Shown piece by piece: positions 34,536 through 43,122 of a stretch of 64,000 nt of DNA. Position numbers and translations under genes: made by a program. This DNA is from Muricauda sp. MAR_2010_75 (GTDB lineage Bacteria > Bacteroidota > Bacteroidia > Flavobacteriales > Flavobacteriaceae). The notes under the pieces are model-generated. The model did no database searches. It saw nothing but the letters and a program-made list of their open reading frames with translations, and was not told the DNA's origin. Numbering within the stretch: position 1 is the stretch's first letter; each line of letters opens with the position of its first letter. The DNA lies in NCBI RefSeq assembly GCF_000745185.1, contig NZ_JQNJ01000001.1:1263501-1327500 (forward strand), read 5' to 3'.

Positions 34536-35531
34536 ATGCTCAAAGTTCATATTCCTTCTTTTCAGTATAAATCCCGACCCATTTTAGAGGATATTGCCTT
34601 TGAAGTGGCTCCCGGTGAACATGTGGCCCTGATGGGTGAGAGTGGTTCTGGAAAAAGCACCCTTTTGAAAATCATTTATGGGATTTTGCACGTGGAAGAC
34701 GGTTCCATTTTTTGGGGCGAAAAACAGGCGTTGGGACCCAATTTCAATCTGGTGCCAGGCGAACCCTACATGAAATACCTTTCCCAAGATTTCGATTTGA
34801 TGCCCTATACCACCGTTGAGGAAAGTATTGGGCAACATTTGTCGGTTTTTGAGCGAGAAACCCATCAAGAGCGAATAGATGAACTTTTAGCACTGATTGA
34901 AATGGAAACCTTTGCAAAAACCAAGGTGAAAAACCTCAGCGGAGGACAACAACAGCGGGTGGCCCTTGCCCGGGTCTTGGCACAACAACCCGAAGTGCTT
35001 TTATTGGATGAGCCTTTTGGGCATATCGACAATTTTAAACGAAACTCCCTGCGAAAAAATCTCTTTGTTCATCTAAAAAACAAGGGGGTTACTGTCCTCA
35101 CAGCCAGTCATGATCCCAGTGATGTGCTTCCGTATGCACAACGAACCTTGATTTTACAGAAAGGCAAAATCATTGCGAATCAAAAAACAAAAAAGCTTTA
35201 TAACAACCCGCCTAATCATTATACCGCCAGCCTGTTCGGAGAGGTCAGTAAGGTCCCGATCAAGCTGCTGAAATCCTATTCCCAAATCGATAAATCTGTT
35301 TTGGTTTACCCACATGAATTTAAGTTGTCCAAAAGCTCTGGAATGAAAGTGGAATTATCAAATTCATTTTTTAAAGGAAGTCATTATCTTAATCTTGGAA
35401 AGGCTGAAGATGGAACACCGTTGTACTTCAACACTACAAAAAAACAGAAGATAGGTGGTACTATTTTCCTTAATGTATCTTTGAAGACCATCAACAGGCG
35501 TCTTCAAAGTGAACAAGCAGCAAGTACATAG
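34536..35531 (+). CDS. ABC transporter ATP-binding protein
   Basis: The 331-residue protein has Walker A GESGSGKST at about residues 35-43, the Q-loop in YLSQDFDLMPYTT, signature LSGGQQQRVALARVL near 134, Walker B VLLLDEPFG and H-loop TASHDPSD. The extra 110 C-terminal residues resemble an added regulatory domain as in some importers. No permease gene is adjacent, so its partner is elsewhere and the substrate unknown. It overlaps arfB by 23 bases. Confidence 0.85.
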   Translation: MLKVHIPSFQYKSRPILEDIAFEVAPGEHVALMGESGSGKSTLLKIIYGILHVEDGSIFWGEKQALGPNFNLVPGEPYMKYLSQDFDLMPYTTVEESIGQHLSVFERETHQERIDELLALIEMETFAKTKVKNLSGGQQQRVALARVLAQQPEVLLLDEPFGHIDNFKRNSLRKNLFVHLKNKGVTVLTASHDPSDVLPYAQRTLILQKGKIIANQKTKKLYNNPPNHYTASLFGEVSKVPIKLLKSYSQIDKSVLVYPHEFKLSKSSGMKVELSNSFFKGSHYLNLGKAEDGTPLYFNTTKKQKIGGTIFLNVSLKTINRRLQSEQAAST

Positions 35532-35913
35532 CGAATTACAATTTAAGGCTGTTCGAAGTAGCGGAGCGGGTGGGCAAAATGTGAACAAGGTTTCCTCTAA
35601 AGTGGAACTGTCTTTTGACGTACCGGCTTCGGAAGGACTTTCCGATATGGAAAAAGAACGCCTCCTCCAAAAACTAAAGACTCGACTTACCAATGAGGGT
35701 GTCTTGATTTTGCAATGTGATGAGGCTCGAAGTCAGCACAAAAACAAGGACTTGGTGATCAAACGGTTTTTTGAGGTGCTGAAAAAAGCCCTTACCGTTC
35801 CCAAAAAACGAAAGCCCACAAAACCCACCAAATCTTCTATTGAAAAACGCTTGAAAACCAAAAAGAAAACTGCCGAGAAGAAGGCGAACCGCAAACCGCC
35901 GGATGTGGGGTAA
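35509..35913 (+). CDS. arfB: Alternative ribosome-rescue factor ArfB (YaeJ-like peptidyl-tRNA hydrolase)
   Basis: The 134-residue protein has the release-factor motif SSGAGGQNVNKVSSKVEL near residues 17-34 with GGQ, and a Lys/Arg-rich tail (KKRKPTKPTK and KTKKKTAEKKANRK) that would enter the empty mRNA channel of stalled ribosomes. It releases peptide from non-stop ribosomes. The start is GTG at 35509, which lies inside the end of the ABC ATPase gene and implies coupling. Confidence 0.9.
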   Translation: MNKQQVHSELQFKAVRSSGAGGQNVNKVSSKVELSFDVPASEGLSDMEKERLLQKLKTRLTNEGVLILQCDEARSQHKNKDLVIKRFFEVLKKALTVPKKRKPTKPTKSSIEKRLKTKKKTAEKKANRKPPDVG

Positions 35914-35915
35914 GG

Positions 35916-36251
35916 TTATTCCTCCTGCCCATCCTCAATCTTATGAATAAGTTCGCGCATTTCATCCAAAAGTTCAGCTTCCTCAAACGGGATAAGTTGG
36001 GCGGCCACTTCCAACACGGTCTGAACGTGCACATGGGGTTCCCTAATATTCTTATGCTCTTCTGCATTAGGATTTCCCAAGGCCAAAACGCAGACATTGA
36101 TCATCGCCTCAACATGAAATAGCAGGTCTTGATAGCCTTTTACATGAAAGTGCCCCGCACCAAAACCCACTTTTTTTGGTTGCAAGGTTTGGAAGTGTTC
36201 TTTGGTCAAAAGCTCTAAATTTTTCAAAAAAGCCGTATCGATATTCTTCAT
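35916..36251 (-). CDS. Hypothetical protein, 111 residues
   Basis: I do not recognise a named family. The start at 36251 (MKNIDTAFLKNLELLTKEHF) is preferred over one 36 bases upstream. The protein is soluble and mostly helical, with GFGAGHFHVKGYQDLLFHVE and IREPHVHVQTVLEVAAQL carrying His residues at H-x-H spacing that could bind a metal. The C-terminus is acidic. It is convergent with arfB with a gap of two bases. Confidence 0.65.
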   Translation of the reverse strand: MKNIDTAFLKNLELLTKEHFQTLQPKKVGFGAGHFHVKGYQDLLFHVEAMINVCVLALGNPNAEEHKNIREPHVHVQTVLEVAAQLIPFEEAELLDEMRELIHKIEDGQEE

Positions 36252-36338
36252 GGTTAATGATTTGGGTTGCTTTAACCAAAAGAACAATATTTATCTGAAA
36301 AAAGCGCGGACGATAATCCGCATCAAATAGGTTGAATT

Positions 36339-36788
36339 TTAAACCACCTCCGACACTGAATGTGAAGCCCCATTAAAAACAAAACCTTCCCCTGCCTCTT
36401 TTCCCATCAACAATTTTGCAATGGGCGATTCCATGGAAATGCAATAAAAGGTTTTGCCATCAACAGCGAAGGTTCCGCAGGAAATACTGATAAAATAGTT
36501 GGCCAAACTGGTGCTCACCATACTTCCCAAACCAATTTTGGTTGATTTTTTGGTGATATCAATTTTTTTGAGAACCCCTTTCACCCGGTCCAATTCTTGG
36601 ACTTGCTGTGCCAGTTTTTCCTGTTCCAACTGTACCATGGCCCTACCTGTTTCGTGTTTATCGCCTGTGGAGTTTTTGGTTTCAGAATCCAGTGATTCCT
36701 GTAGTGCTTCACTGGCTTGTTTTAAGCGTTGAGACCGTATATTCATTTGGTCCCAGCAAAATTGTAAAAGTTCCTCTTTCTTGCCCAT
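36339..36788 (-). CDS. GreA/GreB-like C-terminal domain protein
   Basis: The 149-residue protein has an N-terminal helical part with NSTGDKHETGRAMVQLEQEK, a pattern typical of the Bacteroidota proteins often labelled 3-oxoacyl-ACP synthase but structurally like the GreA/B secondary-channel factors. The C-terminal half (GSMVSTSLANYFISISCG and SPIAKLLMGKEAGEGF) resembles the Gre globular domain. A transcription-related role is inferred. The start at 36788 (MGKKEELLQF) lies 16 bases after the histidine kinase stop, so it is probably the third gene of the regulator operon. Confidence 0.7.
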   Translation of the reverse strand: MGKKEELLQFCWDQMNIRSQRLKQASEALQESLDSETKNSTGDKHETGRAMVQLEQEKLAQQVQELDRVKGVLKKIDITKKSTKIGLGSMVSTSLANYFISISCGTFAVDGKTFYCISMESPIAKLLMGKEAGEGFVFNGASHSVSEVV

Positions 36789-36804
36789 TTTAGTTTGGAA
36801 TACA

Positions 36805-38157
36805 TCAAGCAAATGTAAGCCTAAAAACAGTTTCTTTGTTGGGTATGGAATGAACTTGTATGCCTCCTCCGTGCAACTGCATCACCCGCTTGGAAAGACT
36901 GAGTCCAATTCCGGTTCCCTCACTTTTTGTGGTGAAGAAAGGCACAAAAATTTCGTCAATCATATCGGCTGGAATTCCTGTTCCGTTATCTCGAATCTCG
37001 ATATATTTTTTACCGTTGGCTTCAATTCCGGCTATCATAATAACCCTGCCCTTTTCCACAGCGCTGACAGCTTGTAGTGCATTTTTGCCCAAATTGATCA
37101 ACACTTGGGAAATTAGTTTTTCATCAACAAACAATTCCAAATCCTCGGGATGGTATTCCACCGAAAATTCCGTTTGTCCATCATGTAACCGGGCGGACAT
37201 CAAAACATCGATTTTACCTAAAAGTTCCTTGGCACTTACAATCGATTTGTTGGGTTCGGGCACATGTAACAGACTTCGGTAAGATTGCACAAAATCCATG
37301 AGGTCACCGCCCTGTTCCTTAATGACCTCCAATCCTTTCAATGTATTTTTTATTTGACTTTCCTCCAATTCTTCCATCGGGACAATTTTTCCATTATTCC
37401 TATAATACTTGATGATGGAATCTGAAATGGAGGCAATTGGCGTTATGGTATTCATGATCTCGTGGGTCAAAACCCGAATCAATCGCACCCACGATTCTGT
37501 TTCCTTTTCATCCAATTCTTTGTGGATGTCCTGCACTACCACCAACAAAAGTGATTTTCCGTCCAAGGTCAACGGTGTGGATTTAATGGCCAATTGGGTT
37601 TGCTCGCGCTCATTCGACAATTGAAAAAGCTTTCGCTCAAAGGGTTCGAACGATTCAAAAATTTTATAGAGATTTCCATCCACCTGATTGAGCTGTTTTA
37701 TGTGATTCAATGGGCTGTGGTCCAACAATTTTTCCAAAGTAGGGTTGGAAAACAGAATATGCCCCTTTTCGTTGTAGGTCATAATGCCGATACTGGCCTG
37801 CTTCAAAATTTCTTGATAGTACTGCTCCCTGATTTGCAACTGCATATGTACTTCCTGGATAAGGCCATTCACCCGATTTAGACTATGGTTGAGCTCCTCG
37901 AAGGACTTTATGGAAACCCGTTCCGGAAACCGAAGGGTAAAATCCTCGTTGCGGATGGCATCAAAAAAATAGGCAATCTTCCGGTTGGTGCGGTTGATGA
38001 ATACGATGAGCGAATACACTTGACCGACCAAGGCAATCAGTGAAAAAAATAGGCTAATATACCATTGGTATGCCACCGAAAAAGCAAGTAACATGGCCGT
38101 CAGCGTAATTAAAAGCACCCTAATGAGAAGCTGAATATAGAAATGTCGGCTGGCCAT
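36805..38157 (-). CDS. NtrY-like sensor histidine kinase without extracellular domain
   Basis: The 450-residue protein has two membrane helices at about residues 10-52 separated by only a few residues, so there is no periplasmic sensor domain. A HAMP-like linker and a PAS-like domain (residues 110-215) follow. The phospho-acceptor His is in VLTHEIMNTITPIAS near residue 233. The ATPase domain has LINLGKNALQAV, DNGTGIP and TTKSEGTGIGLSLSKR. The start overlaps the response regulator stop by one base. It is expected to phosphorylate that regulator. The short-loop membrane anchor is like that of intramembrane-sensing kinases, which often take their signal from an ABC permease. Confidence 0.88.
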   Translation of the reverse strand: MASRHFYIQLLIRVLLITLTAMLLAFSVAYQWYISLFFSLIALVGQVYSLIVFINRTNRKIAYFFDAIRNEDFTLRFPERVSIKSFEELNHSLNRVNGLIQEVHMQLQIREQYYQEILKQASIGIMTYNEKGHILFSNPTLEKLLDHSPLNHIKQLNQVDGNLYKIFESFEPFERKLFQLSNEREQTQLAIKSTPLTLDGKSLLLVVVQDIHKELDEKETESWVRLIRVLTHEIMNTITPIASISDSIIKYYRNNGKIVPMEELEESQIKNTLKGLEVIKEQGGDLMDFVQSYRSLLHVPEPNKSIVSAKELLGKIDVLMSARLHDGQTEFSVEYHPEDLELFVDEKLISQVLINLGKNALQAVSAVEKGRVIMIAGIEANGKKYIEIRDNGTGIPADMIDEIFVPFFTTKSEGTGIGLSLSKRVMQLHGGGIQVHSIPNKETVFRLTFA

Positions 38158-39521
38158 TATTCGTTCTTTTTCTTCAATTTATTATAGAGGGTCTGTCTGG
38201 AGATTCCCAATTGGTCTGCGGCAGCGCTGTAATTTCCATCATGCTGGTCCAAAGCCCGGGAAATCATTTGCTGCTCCATTTCATTCAGGGTCTTGGGCTC
38301 ATCTCCAAAAGACTGCATGGGCTTGGCATGGAGTAAAAAATCGGTAGGTTTTAGCACATTCCCATCCGAAAGGATAACCGCCCTTTCCATAGTATGCTGC
38401 AATTCCCGAATATTTCCGGGCCATGCATATTCCATTAATTTTTCTTGGGCCACATTGTTAATGCGCAAACCCGGTTTGTCATATTTGTGGGCAAACCGTT
38501 TTAGGAAGAAGTCTGCCAACACCAAAATGTCATCATCCCGCTCGCGCAAAGGAGGCACTTCAATATGAATGGTATTGATGCGATACAATAAATCCTCTCG
38601 GAAAAGTCCATCCACCACCATTTGTTCCAAGTTGCAGTTCGTGGCACAAATCAATCGAATATCAACATTGACGGGCTTGTTAGATCCCACCCGGACCACC
38701 GACCGGTTTTGAATGGATGAAAGCAACTTGGCCTGCATTTGGAGGGAAAGATTTCCTATTTCATCCAAAAACAAAGTGCCTTGGTGGGCCGCCTCAAACT
38801 TGCCTGCACGATCTTCCTTTGCATCGGTGAAGGAGCCTTTCACGTGACCAAACAATTCACTTTCAAATAAATTTTCGGCAATGGAGCCCATGTCCACATT
38901 GATGAATACCTCATTTTTTCGGGAAGACAATCGGTGCAATTCCCGGGCAATGAGTTCTTTCCCTGTACCGTTTTCACCTGTGATCAACACATTGACATCG
39001 GTTTTGGCCACTTTGGCGACCAAATTCAGCACAGAGCTAAGCGCTTTGGATTGACCAATGATAAAGTTCTTGTCCTCATTGATGACCTGTTTCAGGTTGT
39101 TCTCTTTCTTTTTTAAATTGTGAATTTCCAGTTTGGACTTTCGCAGCTCATACGCTGAACGCACCGTGGTCATTAACCGTTCGTTGTTCCATGGTTTCAG
39201 CACAAAATCAGTAGCGCCCTGTTTCAAGGCGGTCACCGCCAAATCCACTGCGCCGTAGGCGGTCATCATAATAACCGAGGTATGGGGTGATTTCTTTTTG
39301 ATCTCATTCAACCAAAACAAGCCTTCGTTACCCGTGTTCACCCCAGCGGAAAAATTCATGTCCAACAGCACAATATCAATGTCCTGCATATTGGGAAAAG
39401 AGGAAATCTGATTGGGATTAAACAGACTCTGAACACTTTTGTATTCAAACTGCAACAAAATTTCCAGAGCGCTCAGAACGCTTTTGTTATCATCTATGAC
39501 TAAAATCTTGGCATCTATCAT
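38157..39521 (-). CDS. NtrC-family sigma-54-dependent response regulator
   Basis: The protein has 454 residues. The receiver domain covers residues 1-120 with phospho-acceptor Asp54 in IVLLDMNFS. The AAA+ domain covers about 150-390 with Walker A TGENGTGKELIAR and Walker B GTLFLDEIGNL. The sigma-54 contact loop reads KGSFTDAKEDRAG instead of the classic GAFTGA, keeping the essential Phe and Thr. A Fis-type helix-turn-helix ends the protein (DGNYSAAADQLGISRQTLYN). It is divergent from the TolC gene and most likely activates it from the inverted repeat at 39580-39620. Confidence 0.9.
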   Translation of the reverse strand: MIDAKILVIDDNKSVLSALEILLQFEYKSVQSLFNPNQISSFPNMQDIDIVLLDMNFSAGVNTGNEGLFWLNEIKKKSPHTSVIMMTAYGAVDLAVTALKQGATDFVLKPWNNERLMTTVRSAYELRKSKLEIHNLKKKENNLKQVINEDKNFIIGQSKALSSVLNLVAKVAKTDVNVLITGENGTGKELIARELHRLSSRKNEVFINVDMGSIAENLFESELFGHVKGSFTDAKEDRAGKFEAAHQGTLFLDEIGNLSLQMQAKLLSSIQNRSVVRVGSNKPVNVDIRLICATNCNLEQMVVDGLFREDLLYRINTIHIEVPPLRERDDDILVLADFFLKRFAHKYDKPGLRINNVAQEKLMEYAWPGNIRELQHTMERAVILSDGNVLKPTDFLLHAKPMQSFGDEPKTLNEMEQQMISRALDQHDGNYSAAADQLGISRQTLYNKLKKKNE

Positions 39522-39579
39522 TTTGCCGTACTTGATATTCTACCTAAAGCTACAAATTGGGGCAATACGATTATTTAAA

Positions 39580-39620
39580 GTGTAAAATAATTGGACGTTT
39601 TTTGTACAAAAATTTTACAC
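39580..39620. promoter_or_regulatory. Candidate enhancer site for the NtrC-type regulator
   Basis: GTGTAAAAT (39580-39588) and ATTTTACAC (39612-39620) form a perfect 9-bp inverted repeat with a 23-base spacer. It lies about 65-105 bases upstream of the -24 element of the tolC promoter, a normal distance for an enhancer-binding protein. Confidence 0.5.
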
Positions 39621-39683
39621 CCGTTCTTTGCGTTTGACATTTACAAGCTATTAATTTTCTGATTATCAACATACTATGTTTTT

Positions 39684-39697
39684 GGCATAAGAATAGC
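39684..39697 (+). promoter_or_regulatory. Sigma-54-type promoter of the export operon
   Basis: TTTGGCATAAGAATAGCC has GG at 39684-39685 and GC at 39696-39697 with exactly ten bases between, the invariant -24/-12 spacing of sigma-54 promoters. A start near 39709 would leave a short leader containing AGGAA before the ATG at 39723. Confidence 0.6.
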
Positions 39698-39722
39698 CAC
39701 TATTTTGGCACAGGAATACATT

Positions 39723-41063
39723 ATGAACCTAAAAACATACATTACAATTTCGTTGTTCTTTATCTCGGTCCTTGCATTTTCGCAGGAAACTTGGACGTTG
39801 GATGAGTGTGTGGCCTATGCCATAGAACACAACCTTCAGGTAAAGAATACGGCATACAACAAGGATTCCAGTAAGGAGAGTTATCGACAGTCCGTTCGCG
39901 ACCTTTTGCCTTCGGTAAATGGGTATACGGATTACCGGATTAGATATGGTAGGTCCGCGGATCCCAACACCAACGATTATGTAAACACGGAATTCTTCAG
40001 TAACAATTACTCGTTGAATGCCAATTTGGATTTGTTCAGGGGCTTCCAAAAATTGAATTCCATAAAAGCCTCCAAGTTTATCTACAAAGCCACCCAAGAG
40101 GACATCCTTCAGGAAAAATTTCTGTTGGCCTTTCGGGTGATGAGTGCTTATTACGATATCAAATTCTATGAAGGGCTTGTTGCCAATTCCTTGGAACAAC
40201 AGGAAATCTCACAAGCCAATTACGATTTGGTGAACAAACAAGTGGAACTGGGCATTATGGCCGGAGCGGATTTATACGAAGCAGAATCCAATCTGTTGGG
40301 CGATAAACTTTTGGTAACCCAAAACCAGAACTTGCTCGCCAATGCCAAGCTTATCCTTCTCCAAGAAATGAATCTAACCGGAGTGGATGACATTGTGCTG
40401 CAAGAAAGCTTGCAAGCGCTTCCCGAAGAGACAACCGAAAGTGTTTCAGTAGATTCACTTTATGAGACCGCTCGGGGATTTGTGCCACTGGTGAAATCGC
40501 AAGAATATCGCGTCAGTGCCGCCAAAAAACAAATGCAGGCCACCCGGGGTGGGCTATTTCCTTCGCTGTCTTTGGTTGCTGGGTATGGTACCAGTTACTT
40601 TGAGACCAATACCGATGATGATGGTAACATTATTCCATTTCGAACACAGTTTAAGGACAACACCTCAAAGTTTGTTGGGGCCGAATTGAGCATTCCCATA
40701 AGTAATGGATGGGCCAACCACTCAAGGGTAAAGCAACAAAAAATTGCCTACCTCCAAGCTAAGAACAATCTGGAAATCCAAGAGCAGGAATTATTTCAAC
40801 TTATACAACAACTCGTGCAAACCCATAATTCATTGCTTGTAGAGTTGGATCAGAGCAACAAAAGGGTACAGGCCCAAGAATTGGCCTTTACCATCGCCCA
40901 AAAACGTTACGAAAAAGGGCTCATTAATGCCTTGGACCTTTTTCAGGCCAAGAATTTATATGGCGTAGCACAAAACGAGAATTTACAAGTAGGCCTGCGG
41001 TTGCGGGTGAACAAGAGTACCATAGATTTTTACAGCGGCCTGCCCATTTTTAATATCAACTAA
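39723..41063 (+). CDS. TolC-family outer membrane efflux protein
   Basis: This 446-residue protein has a signal peptide MNLKTYITISLFFISVLAFS. The mature part starts ETWTLDECVAYAIEHNLQVK, the typical TolC N-terminus, and has repeated long helical segments and LFQAKNLYGVAQNENLQVGL near the C-terminus. It should form the outer membrane channel of the exporter encoded downstream. The ATG at 39723 is preferred over a TTG 18 bases upstream because it starts the signal peptide. It is the first gene of the operon. Confidence 0.9.
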   Translation: MNLKTYITISLFFISVLAFSQETWTLDECVAYAIEHNLQVKNTAYNKDSSKESYRQSVRDLLPSVNGYTDYRIRYGRSADPNTNDYVNTEFFSNNYSLNANLDLFRGFQKLNSIKASKFIYKATQEDILQEKFLLAFRVMSAYYDIKFYEGLVANSLEQQEISQANYDLVNKQVELGIMAGADLYEAESNLLGDKLLVTQNQNLLANAKLILLQEMNLTGVDDIVLQESLQALPEETTESVSVDSLYETARGFVPLVKSQEYRVSAAKKQMQATRGGLFPSLSLVAGYGTSYFETNTDDDGNIIPFRTQFKDNTSKFVGAELSIPISNGWANHSRVKQQKIAYLQAKNNLEIQEQELFQLIQQLVQTHNSLLVELDQSNKRVQAQELAFTIAQKRYEKGLINALDLFQAKNLYGVAQNENLQVGLRLRVNKSTIDFYSGLPIFNIN

Positions 41064-41071
41064 AGCATACC

Positions 41072-42322
41072 ATGGATATACAATTAGAGAAAAAGAAAGG
41101 ACTTAAACCAAAACATTACGGTTACATCGCATTGGGAGCATTGCTTTTATTCTTGGGATGGAAGCTCCTTTTTGGTAGTTCAATATCCACTTATAGAACA
41201 GAAAAAGAGCGGCTTTCCATTGCAGAGGTAAGTGCTGGTAAGTTTGATGACTACATCACCATAAACGGAAATGTGGCGCCCATTGCCACCATTTATATGG
41301 ATGCCTACGAAGGGGGACGGGTTTCTGAAAAATTGATTGAGGAAGGCTCCATGGTAAAGAAGGGTGATATCATCCTGAAGCTTGAAAACATGGCGCTCTA
41401 CGAGCAGATTCTGGCCAGTGAAAGTAATTTGGCATTGAAGCAGAACGACCTTCGGTCCACAAAGCTCACCTTTGATTCCAGACAGGTTGAAGGCAGAAGA
41501 AACTTGGCCACTGCCGAATATGATTTACAGCGATTAAAACGAAACTTCGAGCAGAACCAAGAATTGTATGAAGACGAATTGATTTCCAAAGAAACCTATC
41601 TTCTTTCTAAGGAAAACTATGAACTGGCCAAGAAACAATATGAAATTGTAAAGCTACAGACCGAGCAGGATGATGAATTGCGAAAGACCTCATTGACCGG
41701 ATTGGATGCTGATTTGGACCGTATGCAAAAAACACTTTCAATGGTTTATGAACGATTGGACCACTTGAACGTAAGAGCGCCTGCGGATGGACAATTGGGG
41801 TTTTTGGATGCTGAAATAGGCCAGAGCATTTCACAGGGAGAGCGTATTGGGCAAATTAATGTGCTCACCGATTTTAAAATCGAGGCCGAAATAGATGAAC
41901 ACTATATTGATCGTGTCAAACGTGACCTTTCAGCTATCTTGGAACGCAATGAAAAAGAGTACACCCTTCGATTGCGCAAAGTATATCCCGAAGTGAGGAA
42001 TGGCCGCTTTAAGGTCGACCTTGTTTTTACAGATGAAAAGCCCGAGACCATTCGAGCTGGACAGAGCTATAGCATCCGGTTACAGTTGGGCGAATCCAGT
42101 GATGCCCTGCTCTTGCCCAAAGGCGGTTTCTTTCAAAGTACCGGTGGGCAATGGGTCTTTGTGGTCGACCCCAATGGGAATGAGGCCCTAAAACGGAACG
42201 TTAGGTTGGGCAAACAGAACTCAAGATATTATGAGGTCCTTGAAGGGCTTCAACCGGGTGAACAAGTGATTACCAGCAACTATGACAGCTTTGGCGCTGC
42301 CGAACGAATTGTGTTAAAATAG
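41072..42322 (+). CDS. HlyD/MacA-like periplasmic adaptor subunit
   Basis: The 416-residue protein has one N-terminal membrane helix (HYGYIALGALLLFLGWKLLF, about residues 15-34). A split lipoyl domain (EGGRVSEKLIEEGSMVKKGD and VRAPADGQLGFLDAEIGQSI) flanks a long coiled-coil hairpin at about residues 110-225, and a beta-barrel domain ends in LQPGEQVITSNYDSF. It links the inner membrane permeases to the TolC-like channel. It starts eight bases after the tolC-like gene. Confidence 0.9.
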   Translation: MDIQLEKKKGLKPKHYGYIALGALLLFLGWKLLFGSSISTYRTEKERLSIAEVSAGKFDDYITINGNVAPIATIYMDAYEGGRVSEKLIEEGSMVKKGDIILKLENMALYEQILASESNLALKQNDLRSTKLTFDSRQVEGRRNLATAEYDLQRLKRNFEQNQELYEDELISKETYLLSKENYELAKKQYEIVKLQTEQDDELRKTSLTGLDADLDRMQKTLSMVYERLDHLNVRAPADGQLGFLDAEIGQSISQGERIGQINVLTDFKIEAEIDEHYIDRVKRDLSAILERNEKEYTLRLRKVYPEVRNGRFKVDLVFTDEKPETIRAGQSYSIRLQLGESSDALLLPKGGFFQSTGGQWVFVVDPNGNEALKRNVRLGKQNSRYYEVLEGLQPGEQVITSNYDSFGAAERIVLK

Positions 42323-42389
42323 CCCGGAAACGTAACAGTAAAGGAATATGTCAAGTCTATATAATAACAGCTAAAACAACCATTAGAAA

Positions 42390-43085
42390 ATGATACAAAT
42401 ACAAAACCTAAAGAAAAGCTTCCGAACCGAAGAAGTGGAAACCCTTGCCCTCAACGGCGTAAACCTTAAAGTGGCCGAGGGAGAGTTTGTCGCCATCATG
42501 GGGCCATCCGGATGTGGAAAGTCCACTTTGCTCAATATTATTGGAATGTTGGACAATCCCACCGAAGGGGGTTATCAGTTTGCCGGTCACAAGGTTGAAG
42601 GTTTAAAAGAAAGTCAGCGCACCCAATTGCGAAAAGGCAATTTGGGTTTTGTCTTCCAAAGTTTCAACCTTATTGACGAGCTTACGGTTTATGAAAATGT
42701 GGAGCTTCCCTTAATCTATTTAAAAATGAGCAAGTCGGAACGCCGGGAAAAGGTGAATGCAGTTCTTGAGCGTATGAAGATGGCGCACAGGGAAAAGCAT
42801 TTTCCCCAACAACTTTCAGGAGGGCAGCAACAGCGTGTGGCCATTGCGCGAGCTGTTGTCACCAACCCAAAGTTGATTTTGGCGGATGAGCCTACGGGGA
42901 ATTTGGATTCCAAAAACGGGATTGAGGTCATGAACTTGTTGACAGAGCTCAACCAAGAGGGGACAACCATTGTTATGGTGACGCACTCCGATCACGATTC
43001 GCATTATGCCCATAGGGTCATCAACCTTTTTGATGGGCAAATTGTGACCGAAAGCCAAAACAAACCCATGGGAGCCATGATTTAG
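42390..43085 (+). CDS. ABC transporter ATP-binding protein (MacB/LolD type)
   Basis: The 231-residue ATPase has Walker A GPSGCGKSTLL at about residues 36-46, a Q-loop in GFVFQSFNLIDELT, signature LSGGQQQRVAIARAV, Walker B LILADEPTGNLDS and H-loop VTHSDHD. The LADEPTGNLDSKNG string is typical of the MacB/LolD/FtsE group that works with FtsX-type permeases. It should energise one or more of the seven permeases that follow. The gap to HlyD is 67 bases. Confidence 0.92.
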   Translation: MIQIQNLKKSFRTEEVETLALNGVNLKVAEGEFVAIMGPSGCGKSTLLNIIGMLDNPTEGGYQFAGHKVEGLKESQRTQLRKGNLGFVFQSFNLIDELTVYENVELPLIYLKMSKSERREKVNAVLERMKMAHREKHFPQQLSGGQQQRVAIARAVVTNPKLILADEPTGNLDSKNGIEVMNLLTELNQEGTTIVMVTHSDHDSHYAHRVINLFDGQIVTESQNKPMGAMI

Positions 43086-43122
43086 GAGTTTATTCATCAA
43101 TCGCAATCATAAAACAATCATC

